Shown here one piece after another: positions 1 to 7,537 of a DNA stretch of 64,000 nucleotides. Origin of the DNA: Desulforhopalus sp. (GTDB lineage Bacteria > Desulfobacterota > Desulfobulbia > Desulfobulbales > Desulfocapsaceae). Positions within the stretch are counted from its first letter, which is position 1, and each line of letters opens with the position of its first letter. The translations under genes were made by a program, and so were the position numbers. Location: positions 1 to 64,000 of the forward strand of contig JALNVI010000007.1 in NCBI GenBank assembly GCA_023231425.1, read 5' to 3'. Under the pieces are notes generated by a model. That model was not told where the DNA came from, did no database searches, and worked only from the letters and a program-made list of their open reading frames with translations.

Positions 1-949
1 GAGTTAAAACAGCACCGCCGTGAACTCTCCCGTCACTTCAACCTTAAGGTTCGCAATCTCTACCGTCTGCGCAACTTCCGCGGAGAGAATGCCGGACTGG
101 AGGAGATCTTCGCCGGACGGGGCATTCCCACCGGCACCGGAGAATGCTGTACGCCGAAACTCCTTCACCATGCGGCCTGCAACAACCTCCACCCCATCGG
201 ATTATGTGAGTTCTTTATCGGCCGGCAGACCCGCTCGGGCAGCTGCCACCATGGGGAATTTTATCCGCCCTGCGACACGAGATGTGTGCCGCTGCTGGGC
301 TTCATGCTCTGCGGACTCTGAGATAAAGATTATTTTTGCAGATGAATATATTGTTGTGGCAAACAAACCAGGCGGGCTTCTCAGCGTACCTGGCCGAGGC
401 CCGGAGAAACAGGACTGCCTCTCCGCCCGGCTGCGCCGGATCTACCTTGACATGCCGGAGCAGCCAGCGGTACATCGGCTGGATATGGCAACCTCCGGGC
501 TGCTGGTCTTTGCCCGCACAAAGGCGGCCCACAGCAACCTCTCCTGCCAGTTTGAACGACGGGAAGTGGAAAAGTTTTATGAGGCAGTGGTTGAGGGGAT
601 TGTACCGCAAGAAACGGGTGAGATCCGCCTCGCCTTTCGCCTTGATATAGAGAACCACCCCCTGCAAATCTACGCCCCGGAACGCGGGAAACCCGGCATC
701 ACCCGCTGGCAGCGACTCACCGTGCAGGACAAGACCACCCGCCTCAGTCTCCAGCCGCTCACCGGCCGTACCCATCAGCTGCGACTGCACTGCGCCCACC
801 ACCCTGGTCTCAACTGCCCGATCGTCGGCGATTTTTTCTACGGCAACGGGAAAGATGGCACACGGATGCTGCTGCACGCCACAGACCTCGCCTTCCACCA
901 TCCGCAGAACGGAGAGTGGCTGCAGTTTCACAGTCCGCCCAGATTTTAA
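1..949 (+). CDS. RluA-family pseudouridine synthase, 5'-partial and frameshifted
   Basis: The gene isomerises uridine to pseudouridine in RNA; the exact target is unknown. Two frames together make one protein. Frame 1 from base 1 to the TGA at 319-321 reads an N-terminal region with motifs such as GTGECCTPKLLHHA and HHGEFYPPC, which I recognise from the long (about 550-residue) RluA-like proteins of Vibrio and Shewanella. Frame 2, from about base 320 to 949, reads the catalytic domain (NKPGGLLSVPG, then HRLDMATSGLLVF with the catalytic Asp, then TGRTHQLRLH). The two parts join exactly at CTC-TGA-G, where skipping one T restores the reading frame with no residue lost. The catalytic frame has no convincing start codon of its own. 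It is either a +1 recoding site, a real mutation or a sequencing error. The gene begins before the window. Confidence 0.8.
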
Positions 950-1036
950 CTGAATGAGATGTAGAGTATAAACGCCAAATTCAGTCTCAATACGTTGATT
1001 TGCGACCAGGGGGTGGGGATCAGGACATTGTTTTCT

Positions 1037-1085
1037 GGGAGCATCGAATAGTCAGTCTTTCGCCCATCTTCTTCGTTACAGGCAA
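1037..1085 (-). repeat. Partial copy of the dispersed 135-175 bp repeat (one end only)
   Basis: Bases 1037-1085 match the outer end of the repeat family, from the GGGA terminus through GTCAGTCTTTCGCCCATC and CTTCGTTACAG. They align with the reverse complement of 30790-30840 and with 57938-57990. The rest of the element is missing and the lon/rluA terminator follows directly. Confidence 0.6.
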
Positions 1086-1090
1086 ACCCA

Positions 1091-1121
1091 AAAAGGGGAG
1101 CACCAGCGGCGCTCCCCTTTT
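1091..1121. terminator. Bidirectional rho-independent terminator between rluA-like gene and lon
   Basis: The arms AAAAGGGGAGC (1091-1101) and GCTCCCCTTTT (1111-1121) are perfectly complementary around a 9-base loop. The A and T runs on both sides let it end transcription from either direction, which fits the two convergent genes. Confidence 0.85.
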
Positions 1122-1158
1122 CATATTTTATAGCAGCCAATTCAACATCACAGTTCTT

Positions 1159-3564
1159 TCAAGGGAAACAGATTTCCCTCACTTCATCAAAATTGCTGAC
1201 GAAATACGCCTTTAACCCCTTGCGGATATGCTCGGGTAACATCTCAAAATCCTCCCGGTTCTCCTCCGGCAGCAGCACCTCCTTCACCTTCGCCCGCCGC
1301 GAGGCAATCATCTTCTCCTTCACGCCCCCAACAGGCATCACGAGACCTGTCAGACTCAGCTCCCCGGTCATGGCAACCCCTTCACGAATCGGTCTTTTTG
1401 TCACCAGTGAATAGAGGGCACAGGCCATGGTGACCCCGGCGGAAGGGCCGTCTTTCGGCGTAGCTCCAGCGGGGACATGGAGATGAATAAGGTGTTTGCG
1501 AAAGAACTCCATCTCCGTTTTCTTCTTCACGATTGAACGGATATAACTGTAGGCGATCTCTGAAGACTCCACCATCACCTTGCCGAGCTGTCCGGTCTGC
1601 TTAAAACCAGAGGAACCGGTGAGAATGGGCACGGCCTCAATGGGCAGAGTAGTACCGCCAAAACTGGTGTAGGCAAGACCCGTAACCACACCCACCCGTG
1701 GAGTACTGAAAGGAGAGGTTTTCGAGAACCACCGCTTGCCGAGCAGGTCTCGCAACTCACTTTTATGGATGCGGATTTCCTCGTCCGGAGCCTCCAGCAC
1801 TTTGGCAACCGACTTGCGCAGTATTTTTTTAATGCCGTTTTCCAGGCCCCGCACTCCGGCCTCCCGCGCCCAGCCGTCTATAATCTCGCCCAGTACGCCC
1901 CTGGAGAGAATCACCTGCCTCTCCGTCAGACCATGCTCTTTAAGCTGTCTGGGGATAAGATGGCGCCGGGCAATCTCAACCTTCTCCTCAAGGATATATC
2001 CGGGGAGCTGAATCACCTCCATGCGGTCCATCAGCGGGCCGGGGATGGTGTCCATCTGGTTGGCAGTGCAGATGAAGAGAATCTTCGACAGATCAAAGCG
2101 CACATCAAGGTAGTGGTCAAGAAAGTCGCGGTTCTGCTCCGGATCAAGAACCTCCAGCAGCGCCGATGCGGGATCACCCTGATAGCTCACGCCAACCTTG
2201 TCGATCTCGTCCAGCATGATCACTGGGTTAGCCGTCTTGCAACTCTTTACCGCCTGGAGAATTTTCCCCGGCATGGCCCCGATATAGGTGCGTCGATGTC
2301 CCTTAATCTCCGCTTCATCACGCATCCCGCCGAGGGAAAAACGGTAAAACTTCCGTCCGAGACTGCGCGCCACCGAACGGCCGACGGAAGTTTTCCCCAC
2401 CCCGGGGGGGCCCTGCAACAGCAGAATAGTACCGGAAAGGTCCCCCTTCAGCTTCCCTACAGAGATCAACTCAAGGATGCGGTCCTTCACATCCTGCAGA
2501 CCGTAGTGGTCCTTATCAAGGATTTTTCGTGCCTGCTTTACATTGTAACTGTCTTTGGAATAGATGCCCCATGGAAGTATGGTAAGCCAGTCAAGATAAT
2601 TCCGGCTGACATTAAACTCTGGAGAAGAAGGGCTGAGCAGTTTTATCTTCTCCATCTCTTCGTTAATCGCCTCCAGCGCCTCCTCCGAGGGTTTTAATTT
2701 TTTCAAACGTTTCTCAAACTTCTCCAGCTCGGCCTCATTGTCATCCTTGGCCAGTCCCAGCTCTTTTTTTATTTCCCTGAGCTGCTGTTTGAGGAAGAAC
2801 TCCCGCTGCTGTTTGGAAAGCTGCTCTTCAATGCGCCCGGAAATTTTCGCCTTCAACTGCGAGATCTCCACTTCGTTGCGCAGCAGGACCAGCACTGCCT
2901 CAAGACGTTCCCGAACATCAAGAATCTCAAGAATTTTCTGCAGTTCAACGCCGCTTGAGGTCGTCATCGAGGCAGAAAAATCGGCCAGCGAGCCTGGATC
3001 ACTGAGGTTGATGCGCTCAATAAGCAGGCTCAACCCCTCTTTGAAGAGCGGGTTGTGGTTGACAAGGTCTTTGATACAGTCGATAATGGCTCCAGAGTAA
3101 GCTTTAATCTCATCGTTATGGGTGTCGCCAGAGGTCTCACGATACTCTACCCTGGCAAAGAAGAGGTTATCGTGCTTACGTATCGACTTCACCTCAAAGC
3201 GCTCCCTTGCCTGGGCCAGCACCTGCAGAGGCTCTCCCTGTTTGGGTGGGGAAACCTGCATCACTCGCGCGACGGTTCCCATGGAGTGAAAATCCTCCAT
3301 ACCCGCAGGCGGGACAACATCTCCATTAGCAGCAGTTTTCTGCAACAGGATCCCAAAATAGAGAGGGCGGTCCTCTTTGAGAAATTTGAGCACCATTTTC
3401 CCGAGGTTGACATCGTCAATAACGATTGGCCCCATCATTTTCGGAAACATCGGTCGGTCGTGCACCGGAATAATTACAATTTCCTCCGGTAATTTTTCAG
3501 AAGGAACAACGAGGGATCGCTCTTCGGTTTTTTCTTTTTCATCGGGAATAATTTCTTCAGCCAT
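1159..3564 (-). CDS. lon: ATP-dependent protease La (Lon)
   Basis: This is the cytosolic AAA+ serine protease that degrades misfolded and regulatory proteins. The product is 801 residues (E. coli Lon is 784) and has the full layout: N-terminal substrate-binding domain (EIVIIPVHDRPMFP), a coiled-coil helical region rich in Lys/Glu, Walker A GPPGVGKTS, Walker B VIMLDEIDKVG, and the C-terminal protease domain with catalytic Ser in DGPSAGVTMA. I chose the ATG at 3564 because it follows an AAAGGAGA ribosome-binding site and gives the usual start; the frame stays open upstream to 3693 but that part is not Lon-like. It stands alone, convergent with the RluA-like gene. Confidence 0.95.
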   Translation of the reverse strand: MAEEIIPDEKEKTEERSLVVPSEKLPEEIVIIPVHDRPMFPKMMGPIVIDDVNLGKMVLKFLKEDRPLYFGILLQKTAANGDVVPPAGMEDFHSMGTVARVMQVSPPKQGEPLQVLAQARERFEVKSIRKHDNLFFARVEYRETSGDTHNDEIKAYSGAIIDCIKDLVNHNPLFKEGLSLLIERINLSDPGSLADFSASMTTSSGVELQKILEILDVRERLEAVLVLLRNEVEISQLKAKISGRIEEQLSKQQREFFLKQQLREIKKELGLAKDDNEAELEKFEKRLKKLKPSEEALEAINEEMEKIKLLSPSSPEFNVSRNYLDWLTILPWGIYSKDSYNVKQARKILDKDHYGLQDVKDRILELISVGKLKGDLSGTILLLQGPPGVGKTSVGRSVARSLGRKFYRFSLGGMRDEAEIKGHRRTYIGAMPGKILQAVKSCKTANPVIMLDEIDKVGVSYQGDPASALLEVLDPEQNRDFLDHYLDVRFDLSKILFICTANQMDTIPGPLMDRMEVIQLPGYILEEKVEIARRHLIPRQLKEHGLTERQVILSRGVLGEIIDGWAREAGVRGLENGIKKILRKSVAKVLEAPDEEIRIHKSELRDLLGKRWFSKTSPFSTPRVGVVTGLAYTSFGGTTLPIEAVPILTGSSGFKQTGQLGKVMVESSEIAYSYIRSIVKKKTEMEFFRKHLIHLHVPAGATPKDGPSAGVTMACALYSLVTKRPIREGVAMTGELSLTGLVMPVGGVKEKMIASRRAKVKEVLLPEENREDFEMLPEHIRKGLKAYFVSNFDEVREICFP

Positions 3565-3857
3565 GCTGTCTCCTTTTCCTGAAATTATGGGCATGAATAA
3601 TCCCCAAATAATAAGTCGCAAATGACGGAATGCAATCCTCCCCTGCTGTGCAACGGGCAGCGGCCAGGCACTTTCCCTGCCTTTCCCATGCACAGCCCCC
3701 AGGCAGGCTACCGTCCGTTTTTCCTTTTTTCGCGACCCGGCAACACCAGACAGGCAGCCTCTTTTTGGCCCCCCTCTTTACATATTTGGTTCACTGGGAT
3801 ATTTTGTTGTTCTTATGCTGTAAAAGAAACCCTAAAAGATATTCACCAGGAGGGGAT
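3565..3857. other. lon upstream region, no gene seen
   Basis: These 293 bases separate lon from the repeat copy at 3858. Open frames crossing them on the plus strand are pyrimidine-rich, match no family I know and have no ribosome-binding site. The lon promoter must lie here but I could not pick a convincing -35/-10 pair. Confidence 0.5.
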
Positions 3858-3990
3858 CTTGAAGAATTTTGTATTTCGTTCATATTCGAGGCTCAGAAGG
3901 AAATTTATTACAGCCATGCGTTATATTCCGAGGATATTTTTTTGACTGTAACGAAGAAGATGGGCAAAAGACTGGTTATTCAATGTTCCC
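3858..3990 (+). repeat. Dispersed intergenic repeat, copy A (about 133 bp)
   Basis: This near-complete, short copy runs from CTTGAAGAATTTTGTATTTC to GGTTATTCAATGTTCCC. It shares TTCGTTCATATTCGAGG, the CAGAAGGAAATTTA segment, TTTTGACTGTAACGAA and GATGGGCAAAAGACTG with copy C at 30675-30840. It lacks the central CGACAAAGCGAGG module of copies C and F. Its end lies a few bases before the ribosome-binding site of the gene at 4003. Confidence 0.8.
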
Positions 3991-4002
3991 AGGAGTAATT
4001 CA

Positions 4003-4368
4003 ATGGCAAAGAAAAAAGCCTTCACAGGTTCGGCGAAAACCGTCAAAGCGCTTCGCGGGCAATCAACTGAAAAAAACGCGCACTCTCCCGCCATCAAGGC
4101 GATAGTGTGGTACCGTGAGGAGGAATACCCGGCTCTGCTGGAGTTCTTATCCGACAGCCATTTACTGCCCCCGACCTGGCAATCCTGGCACGAACGTGCC
4201 GAGGCCAAACGGCAGGAAGTTGAAGCCGCCGGAGACCAGGTGCTCAAAGTATTTATCGATCTTTCAACTTTCCCTGAATGGTGTCGCACCCGTGGAATAT
4301 CGCCTGATGCCGAAGCACGTTCCCAACTCGCCATTGAAGTTGCTCAATCCCACTCTTTATCACTGTAA
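4003..4368 (+). CDS. Conserved hypothetical protein (121 aa)
   Basis: This is a small soluble protein with no signal peptide or membrane segment. After a basic, low-complexity N-terminus (MAKKKAFTGSAKTVKALRG), residues 35-115 contain a recurring pattern of small uncharacterised proteins: WYREEEYPALLEFL, then LPPTWQSWHERAE, then a strand VFIDLSTFPEWCRTRGI. I recognise the pattern from unnamed bacterial proteins but know no function. The start is preceded by AGGAG at 3991-3995. Repeat copy A ends just before that ribosome-binding site, so the repeat may lie within the gene's leader. The next gene starts 19 bases after its stop, so the two may be co-transcribed. Confidence 0.75.
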   Translation: MAKKKAFTGSAKTVKALRGQSTEKNAHSPAIKAIVWYREEEYPALLEFLSDSHLLPPTWQSWHERAEAKRQEVEAAGDQVLKVFIDLSTFPEWCRTRGISPDAEARSQLAIEVAQSHSLSL

Positions 4369-4387
4369 CCATCAAATAGAGGAAACT

Positions 4388-5542
4388 ATGAATCGGGCCA
4401 TTCTCATTATACTTCTGCTTCTGCTCCTTCCCGGCGAGGGCTTCGCCGCGCGCAAGGACCTCGACACCAGATCCCAAGACCCGTATCTTTCGGCGCTCGC
4501 TCTCGACGCCGACACAGGTAAAGTCTTCTTTGAGTCCAACAGCAACGCCCCCGCCTGGCCGGCTTCGGTACTGAAAAGCATGACCCTTGCCGTAATTCTC
4601 GACCAGGTAAAAAAGGGCCGCATCAATCTCGCCGACATGGTGCATGTAACCCCTGAAGCCGCAGCCATGGGCGGTTCACAGGTTTATCTTGACCCCAAGG
4701 AAAGTTTCAGTGTGGAGGATCTTCTCTACGCCCTGATGGTTCAATCAGCCAACGACGCGGCGGTAGCGCTTGCCATGCACGTGGCCGGGTCCACAGAGGC
4801 CTTCGTTGAGATGATAAACAACAAGGCAAAAGAACTGGGGATGACCCATTCCCACTTCTACACAGTCCACGGCCTGCCACCCTCCAGGGGACAGGAGGTG
4901 GACGTAACCACTGCACAAGATCTCGCCCTGCTTGCGCAATATCTGGTAAAAGATCCTCAGGCTCTTAAGTTTACCAGCACCAATGAGAAAGGCTTCCGCA
5001 ACGGCGAGTTCATCATGCGCAATCATAACAATCTGCTTGATGACATGCCGGAGTGCGACGGCTTGAAAACCGGTTACTTCAAGGCTGCGGGCTACTCCAT
5101 TGTCGCCACTGCCCATCGCAACGGCAAGCGGGTGATCGCCATTGTCCTCGGCAGCAGCAAGCGCCTCACTCGCGACGCACAGGCCCGTGAGCTTCTTCAG
5201 CGCGGTCTGGCGACACTGCAGTCCGGCGGCAGCAGTACCACCACCGGCTCGGCCGCAGCCACCGTTGCAACGCAGGAGACACAGGGAGAAAGCGTTTCCG
5301 CCGACGAGCAGCACAAACGTGATTCCGGAGCAGCCGTACAGATCCTTGAGAGTAACACCAGCCCTGTTCCCGGAGCAGCCGCCAGGGCAGGCACCGCTCC
5401 GCAGGCCCCAGAAAAAGAGAAGAAAACTGGCCACAACTACATGACCTTCATCTGGGGAATTCTTGCCGGTCTCGCCCTCTGTCTCATCGTCCTGCTACTT
5501 ATCAAACGCAGTCGTCAGTCCCCCTACCGTTACAGCAGGTAA
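4388..5542 (+). CDS. D-alanyl-D-alanine carboxypeptidase (serine-type, S11 family)
   Basis: This periplasmic penicillin-binding protein trims the terminal D-Ala from peptidoglycan pentapeptides. The 384-residue product begins with a signal peptide (MNRAILIILLLLLLPGEGFA). All three active-site motifs are present: SVLK with the nucleophile at about residue 60, SAN near 117, and KTG in DGLKTGYFKAAGYS near 222. After a Ser/Thr/Ala/Gln-rich linker there is a C-terminal transmembrane helix (FIWGILAGLALCLIVLLLI) followed by a basic tail. E. coli DacA/DacC instead carry an amphipathic anchor, so this form is tethered by a true membrane segment. The ATG at 4388 follows GAGGAAAC; the frame is open to 4115 but that part overlaps the preceding gene. 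yadG follows 6 bases later. Confidence 0.92.
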   Translation: MNRAILIILLLLLLPGEGFAARKDLDTRSQDPYLSALALDADTGKVFFESNSNAPAWPASVLKSMTLAVILDQVKKGRINLADMVHVTPEAAAMGGSQVYLDPKESFSVEDLLYALMVQSANDAAVALAMHVAGSTEAFVEMINNKAKELGMTHSHFYTVHGLPPSRGQEVDVTTAQDLALLAQYLVKDPQALKFTSTNEKGFRNGEFIMRNHNNLLDDMPECDGLKTGYFKAAGYSIVATAHRNGKRVIAIVLGSSKRLTRDAQARELLQRGLATLQSGGSSTTTGSAAATVATQETQGESVSADEQHKRDSGAAVQILESNTSPVPGAAARAGTAPQAPEKEKKTGHNYMTFIWGILAGLALCLIVLLLIKRSRQSPYRYSR

Positions 5543-5548
5543 CACCCC

Positions 5549-6457
5549 ATGACCACACTGAAGATTGAAGACCTGCGCAAAACATATCAAGGCGGTTTCG
5601 AGGCACTCAAGGGCGTTAATATAGAGGTTGAAGAAGGCGATTTTTTCGGTCTCCTCGGCCCCAATGGCGCGGGGAAAACCACCATCATAGGTATCATCAC
5701 CTCACTGGTCACCAAAACCAGCGGCCGGGTGGAGGTTTTCGGTATTGATATCGACAGGGATTTCGCCGCCGCCAAACGCATGCTCGGTGTTGTCCCTCAG
5801 GAGTTTAATTTCTCCCAGTTTGAGAAAATAATAGATATCGTCATCCAGCAGGCTGGCTACTACGGCATAACGCGACAGGAGGCCCTCGCCCGGGCAGAAA
5901 TCTACCTTAAACGCCTTAGTCTCTGGGAAAAACGCAACAATCAGGCACGCCAGCTTTCTGGCGGCATGAAACGGCGGCTGATGATTGCCCGCGGCCTTAT
6001 CCACGAGCCGAAACTGCTCATTCTTGATGAACCCACCGCCGGAGTGGATGTGGAACTGCGCCGGGGTATGTGGGAATTTCTCGAAGAACTCTCCGCTGAG
6101 GGGCGCACCATCATCCTCACCACCCACTATCTCGAAGAGGCAGAACAGCTCTGCAACAAGATCGGCATCATTAACGGGGGGCGGATGATCGCCAGCAGCA
6201 GCACGCGGGATCTTCTCCGCAAGCTCGACCACGAGATGTTAATCTTTGAGAGCCGCGAACCACTGCCAGAAATCCCGGCCCTCGGAGGCATCCCCTTTGT
6301 GCGTCTCCACGACACCAGAGTGGAGTTCAACAAACCGAAAGATCTGTCCCTCAATGAGATCTTCTCCCACTTCAGCGCCAATTCGGTGATTATTGATTCC
6401 ATGCGCAACAAAAGCAATCGCCTCGAAGAGCTGTTCCTCGAAATGGTGAAACACTGA
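5549..6457 (+). CDS. yadG: ABC transporter ATP-binding protein YadG
   Basis: This is the ATPase subunit of a two-component ABC-2 type exporter; the substrate is unknown. The 302-residue product has Walker A GPNGAGKTT, the Q-loop PQEFNFSQFE, signature LSGGMKRRLMIARG, Walker B LLILDEPTAGVD and the H-loop TTHYLEEAE. It matches the E. coli YadG pattern closely, including a C-terminal MRNKSNRLEELFLEMV segment that resembles MRNKANRLEELF of E. coli. The permease starts one base after its stop, so the two are translationally coupled. Confidence 0.92.
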   Translation: MTTLKIEDLRKTYQGGFEALKGVNIEVEEGDFFGLLGPNGAGKTTIIGIITSLVTKTSGRVEVFGIDIDRDFAAAKRMLGVVPQEFNFSQFEKIIDIVIQQAGYYGITRQEALARAEIYLKRLSLWEKRNNQARQLSGGMKRRLMIARGLIHEPKLLILDEPTAGVDVELRRGMWEFLEELSAEGRTIILTTHYLEEAEQLCNKIGIINGGRMIASSSTRDLLRKLDHEMLIFESREPLPEIPALGGIPFVRLHDTRVEFNKPKDLSLNEIFSHFSANSVIIDSMRNKSNRLEELFLEMVKH

Positions 6458-6458
6458 T

Positions 6459-7226
6459 ATGAATTACAGCATCATCTGCCTTCGCGCCATCGTCCGCAAA
6501 GAGATTACCCGCATCTTCCGTATCTGGGTCCAGACTCTTGTGCCGCCGGTGATTACTATCACCCTCTACTTCCTTATCTTCGGCGACCTTATCGGCTCCC
6601 AGCTGCGAAACATTGAAGGGTACAGCTACATGGCCTTCATCGCCCCGGGACTGATCATGATGGCGATCATCACCAACTCCTACACCAATACCGTTTCGAG
6701 TTTCTTCAGTGCCAAATTTCAACGTAACATAGAAGAACTGCTGGTCAGCCCCGCGCCAACATGGGTAATTATCCTCGGCTACGTCTCCGGTGGCATGGCC
6801 CGCGGACTCACGGTAGGAATTCTGGTCAGCCTCGTCAGCCTCGCCTTTGTCACCCTGCCAATCCACAATATCTTCTTTATCCTCCTCTTTGCCATCCTGA
6901 CAAGTTTCACCTTCTCTCTTGCCGGAATGCTCAATGCCATCTTTGCCAAAAAGTTTGACGACGTCACTATCATCCCCACATTCGTCATTACCCCTCTGAC
7001 GTATCTCGGTGGCGTCTTTTACTCCCTTTCGCTGCTGCCGGATTTCTGGCAGGCAGTTTCGAAAATCAACCCTATAGTTTACATGGTAAACGGCTTTCGC
7101 TTCGGCTTCCTCGGCATCAGCAGCATCAACGTCTGGGTGGGAGCGGGCATGCTGGGATTCTTCTCCATCGCCCTCTTCTTCGCCAACTGGTTATTGCTCT
7201 GGAAGGGAATCGGAACCCGAACCTGA
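6459..7226 (+). CDS. yadH: ABC-2 type transporter permease YadH
   Basis: This is the membrane partner of YadG. The 255-residue product has about six transmembrane helices and the family's conserved stretches IWVQTLVPPVITITLYF, FFSAKFQRNIEELLVSP and FVITPLTYLGGVFYSLSLLP. These match E. coli YadH almost position by position. No ribosome-binding site is needed beyond coupling to yadG. The glutaredoxin gene follows 23 bases later, so the carboxypeptidase, exporter and glutaredoxin probably form one transcript ending at 7502-7537. Confidence 0.92.
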   Translation: MNYSIICLRAIVRKEITRIFRIWVQTLVPPVITITLYFLIFGDLIGSQLRNIEGYSYMAFIAPGLIMMAIITNSYTNTVSSFFSAKFQRNIEELLVSPAPTWVIILGYVSGGMARGLTVGILVSLVSLAFVTLPIHNIFFILLFAILTSFTFSLAGMLNAIFAKKFDDVTIIPTFVITPLTYLGGVFYSLSLLPDFWQAVSKINPIVYMVNGFRFGFLGISSINVWVGAGMLGFFSIALFFANWLLLWKGIGTRT

Positions 7227-7249
7227 AAAAATCTCTTCGAGGAAAAGAC

Positions 7250-7495
7250 ATGATCAAACTGTATCTGCGCGCGGACTGCCCCTATTGCAGGAAGGTGTTG
7301 AACGCCGTTGAGAAGATGGGACTGCAGGAACAACAGGACTACATTATTATTGATGCACAGGCAGGGACACCCGGTCGAGACGTGGTTCTGAAGACAGGCG
7401 GCAAGGCGATGGTACCCTTCCTCATGGATGGGGATCACTCCATGTATGAAAGCGATGACATCATCGCCTGGATCAGGAAAAAGTATGCAGAGTAA
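7250..7495 (+). CDS. Glutaredoxin-like protein
   Basis: This is a small thiol-disulfide oxidoreductase of 81 residues with a complete thioredoxin/glutaredoxin fold. The redox motif CPYC lies at residues 10-13, the cis-Pro in AMVPFLMD, and the glutathione-binding-like MYESDDIIAWI near the C-terminus. It resembles the N-terminal domain of glutathione S-transferases and the GrxB/YibF type. A ribosome-binding site (GAGGAAAAG) precedes the ATG. The terminator follows directly. Confidence 0.88.
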   Translation: MIKLYLRADCPYCRKVLNAVEKMGLQEQQDYIIIDAQAGTPGRDVVLKTGGKAMVPFLMDGDHSMYESDDIIAWIRKKYAE

Positions 7496-7501
7496 GAGTC
7501 C

Positions 7502-7537
7502 CGGGCGGGAATTCAGCTCCCGCCCGTCTTGTTTTTA
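7502..7537 (+). terminator. Rho-independent terminator after the yadGH-glutaredoxin run
   Basis: The arms CGGGCGGGA (7502-7510) and TCCCGCCCG (7518-7526) flank a 7-base loop and are followed by TCTTGTTTTT. The T-tract points to the plus strand. The stop codon of the opposing glycosyltransferase gene lies at its foot. Confidence 0.88.

Noticed and set aside
1765..2697. A 310-codon plus-strand frame
   Set aside because: It is antisense to lon; lon has all its motifs in the other strand.
3622..3998. Overlapping open frames upstream of the 121-residue protein gene
   Set aside because: They cross repeat copy A, have no ribosome-binding site and give pyrimidine-driven peptides without family resemblance.
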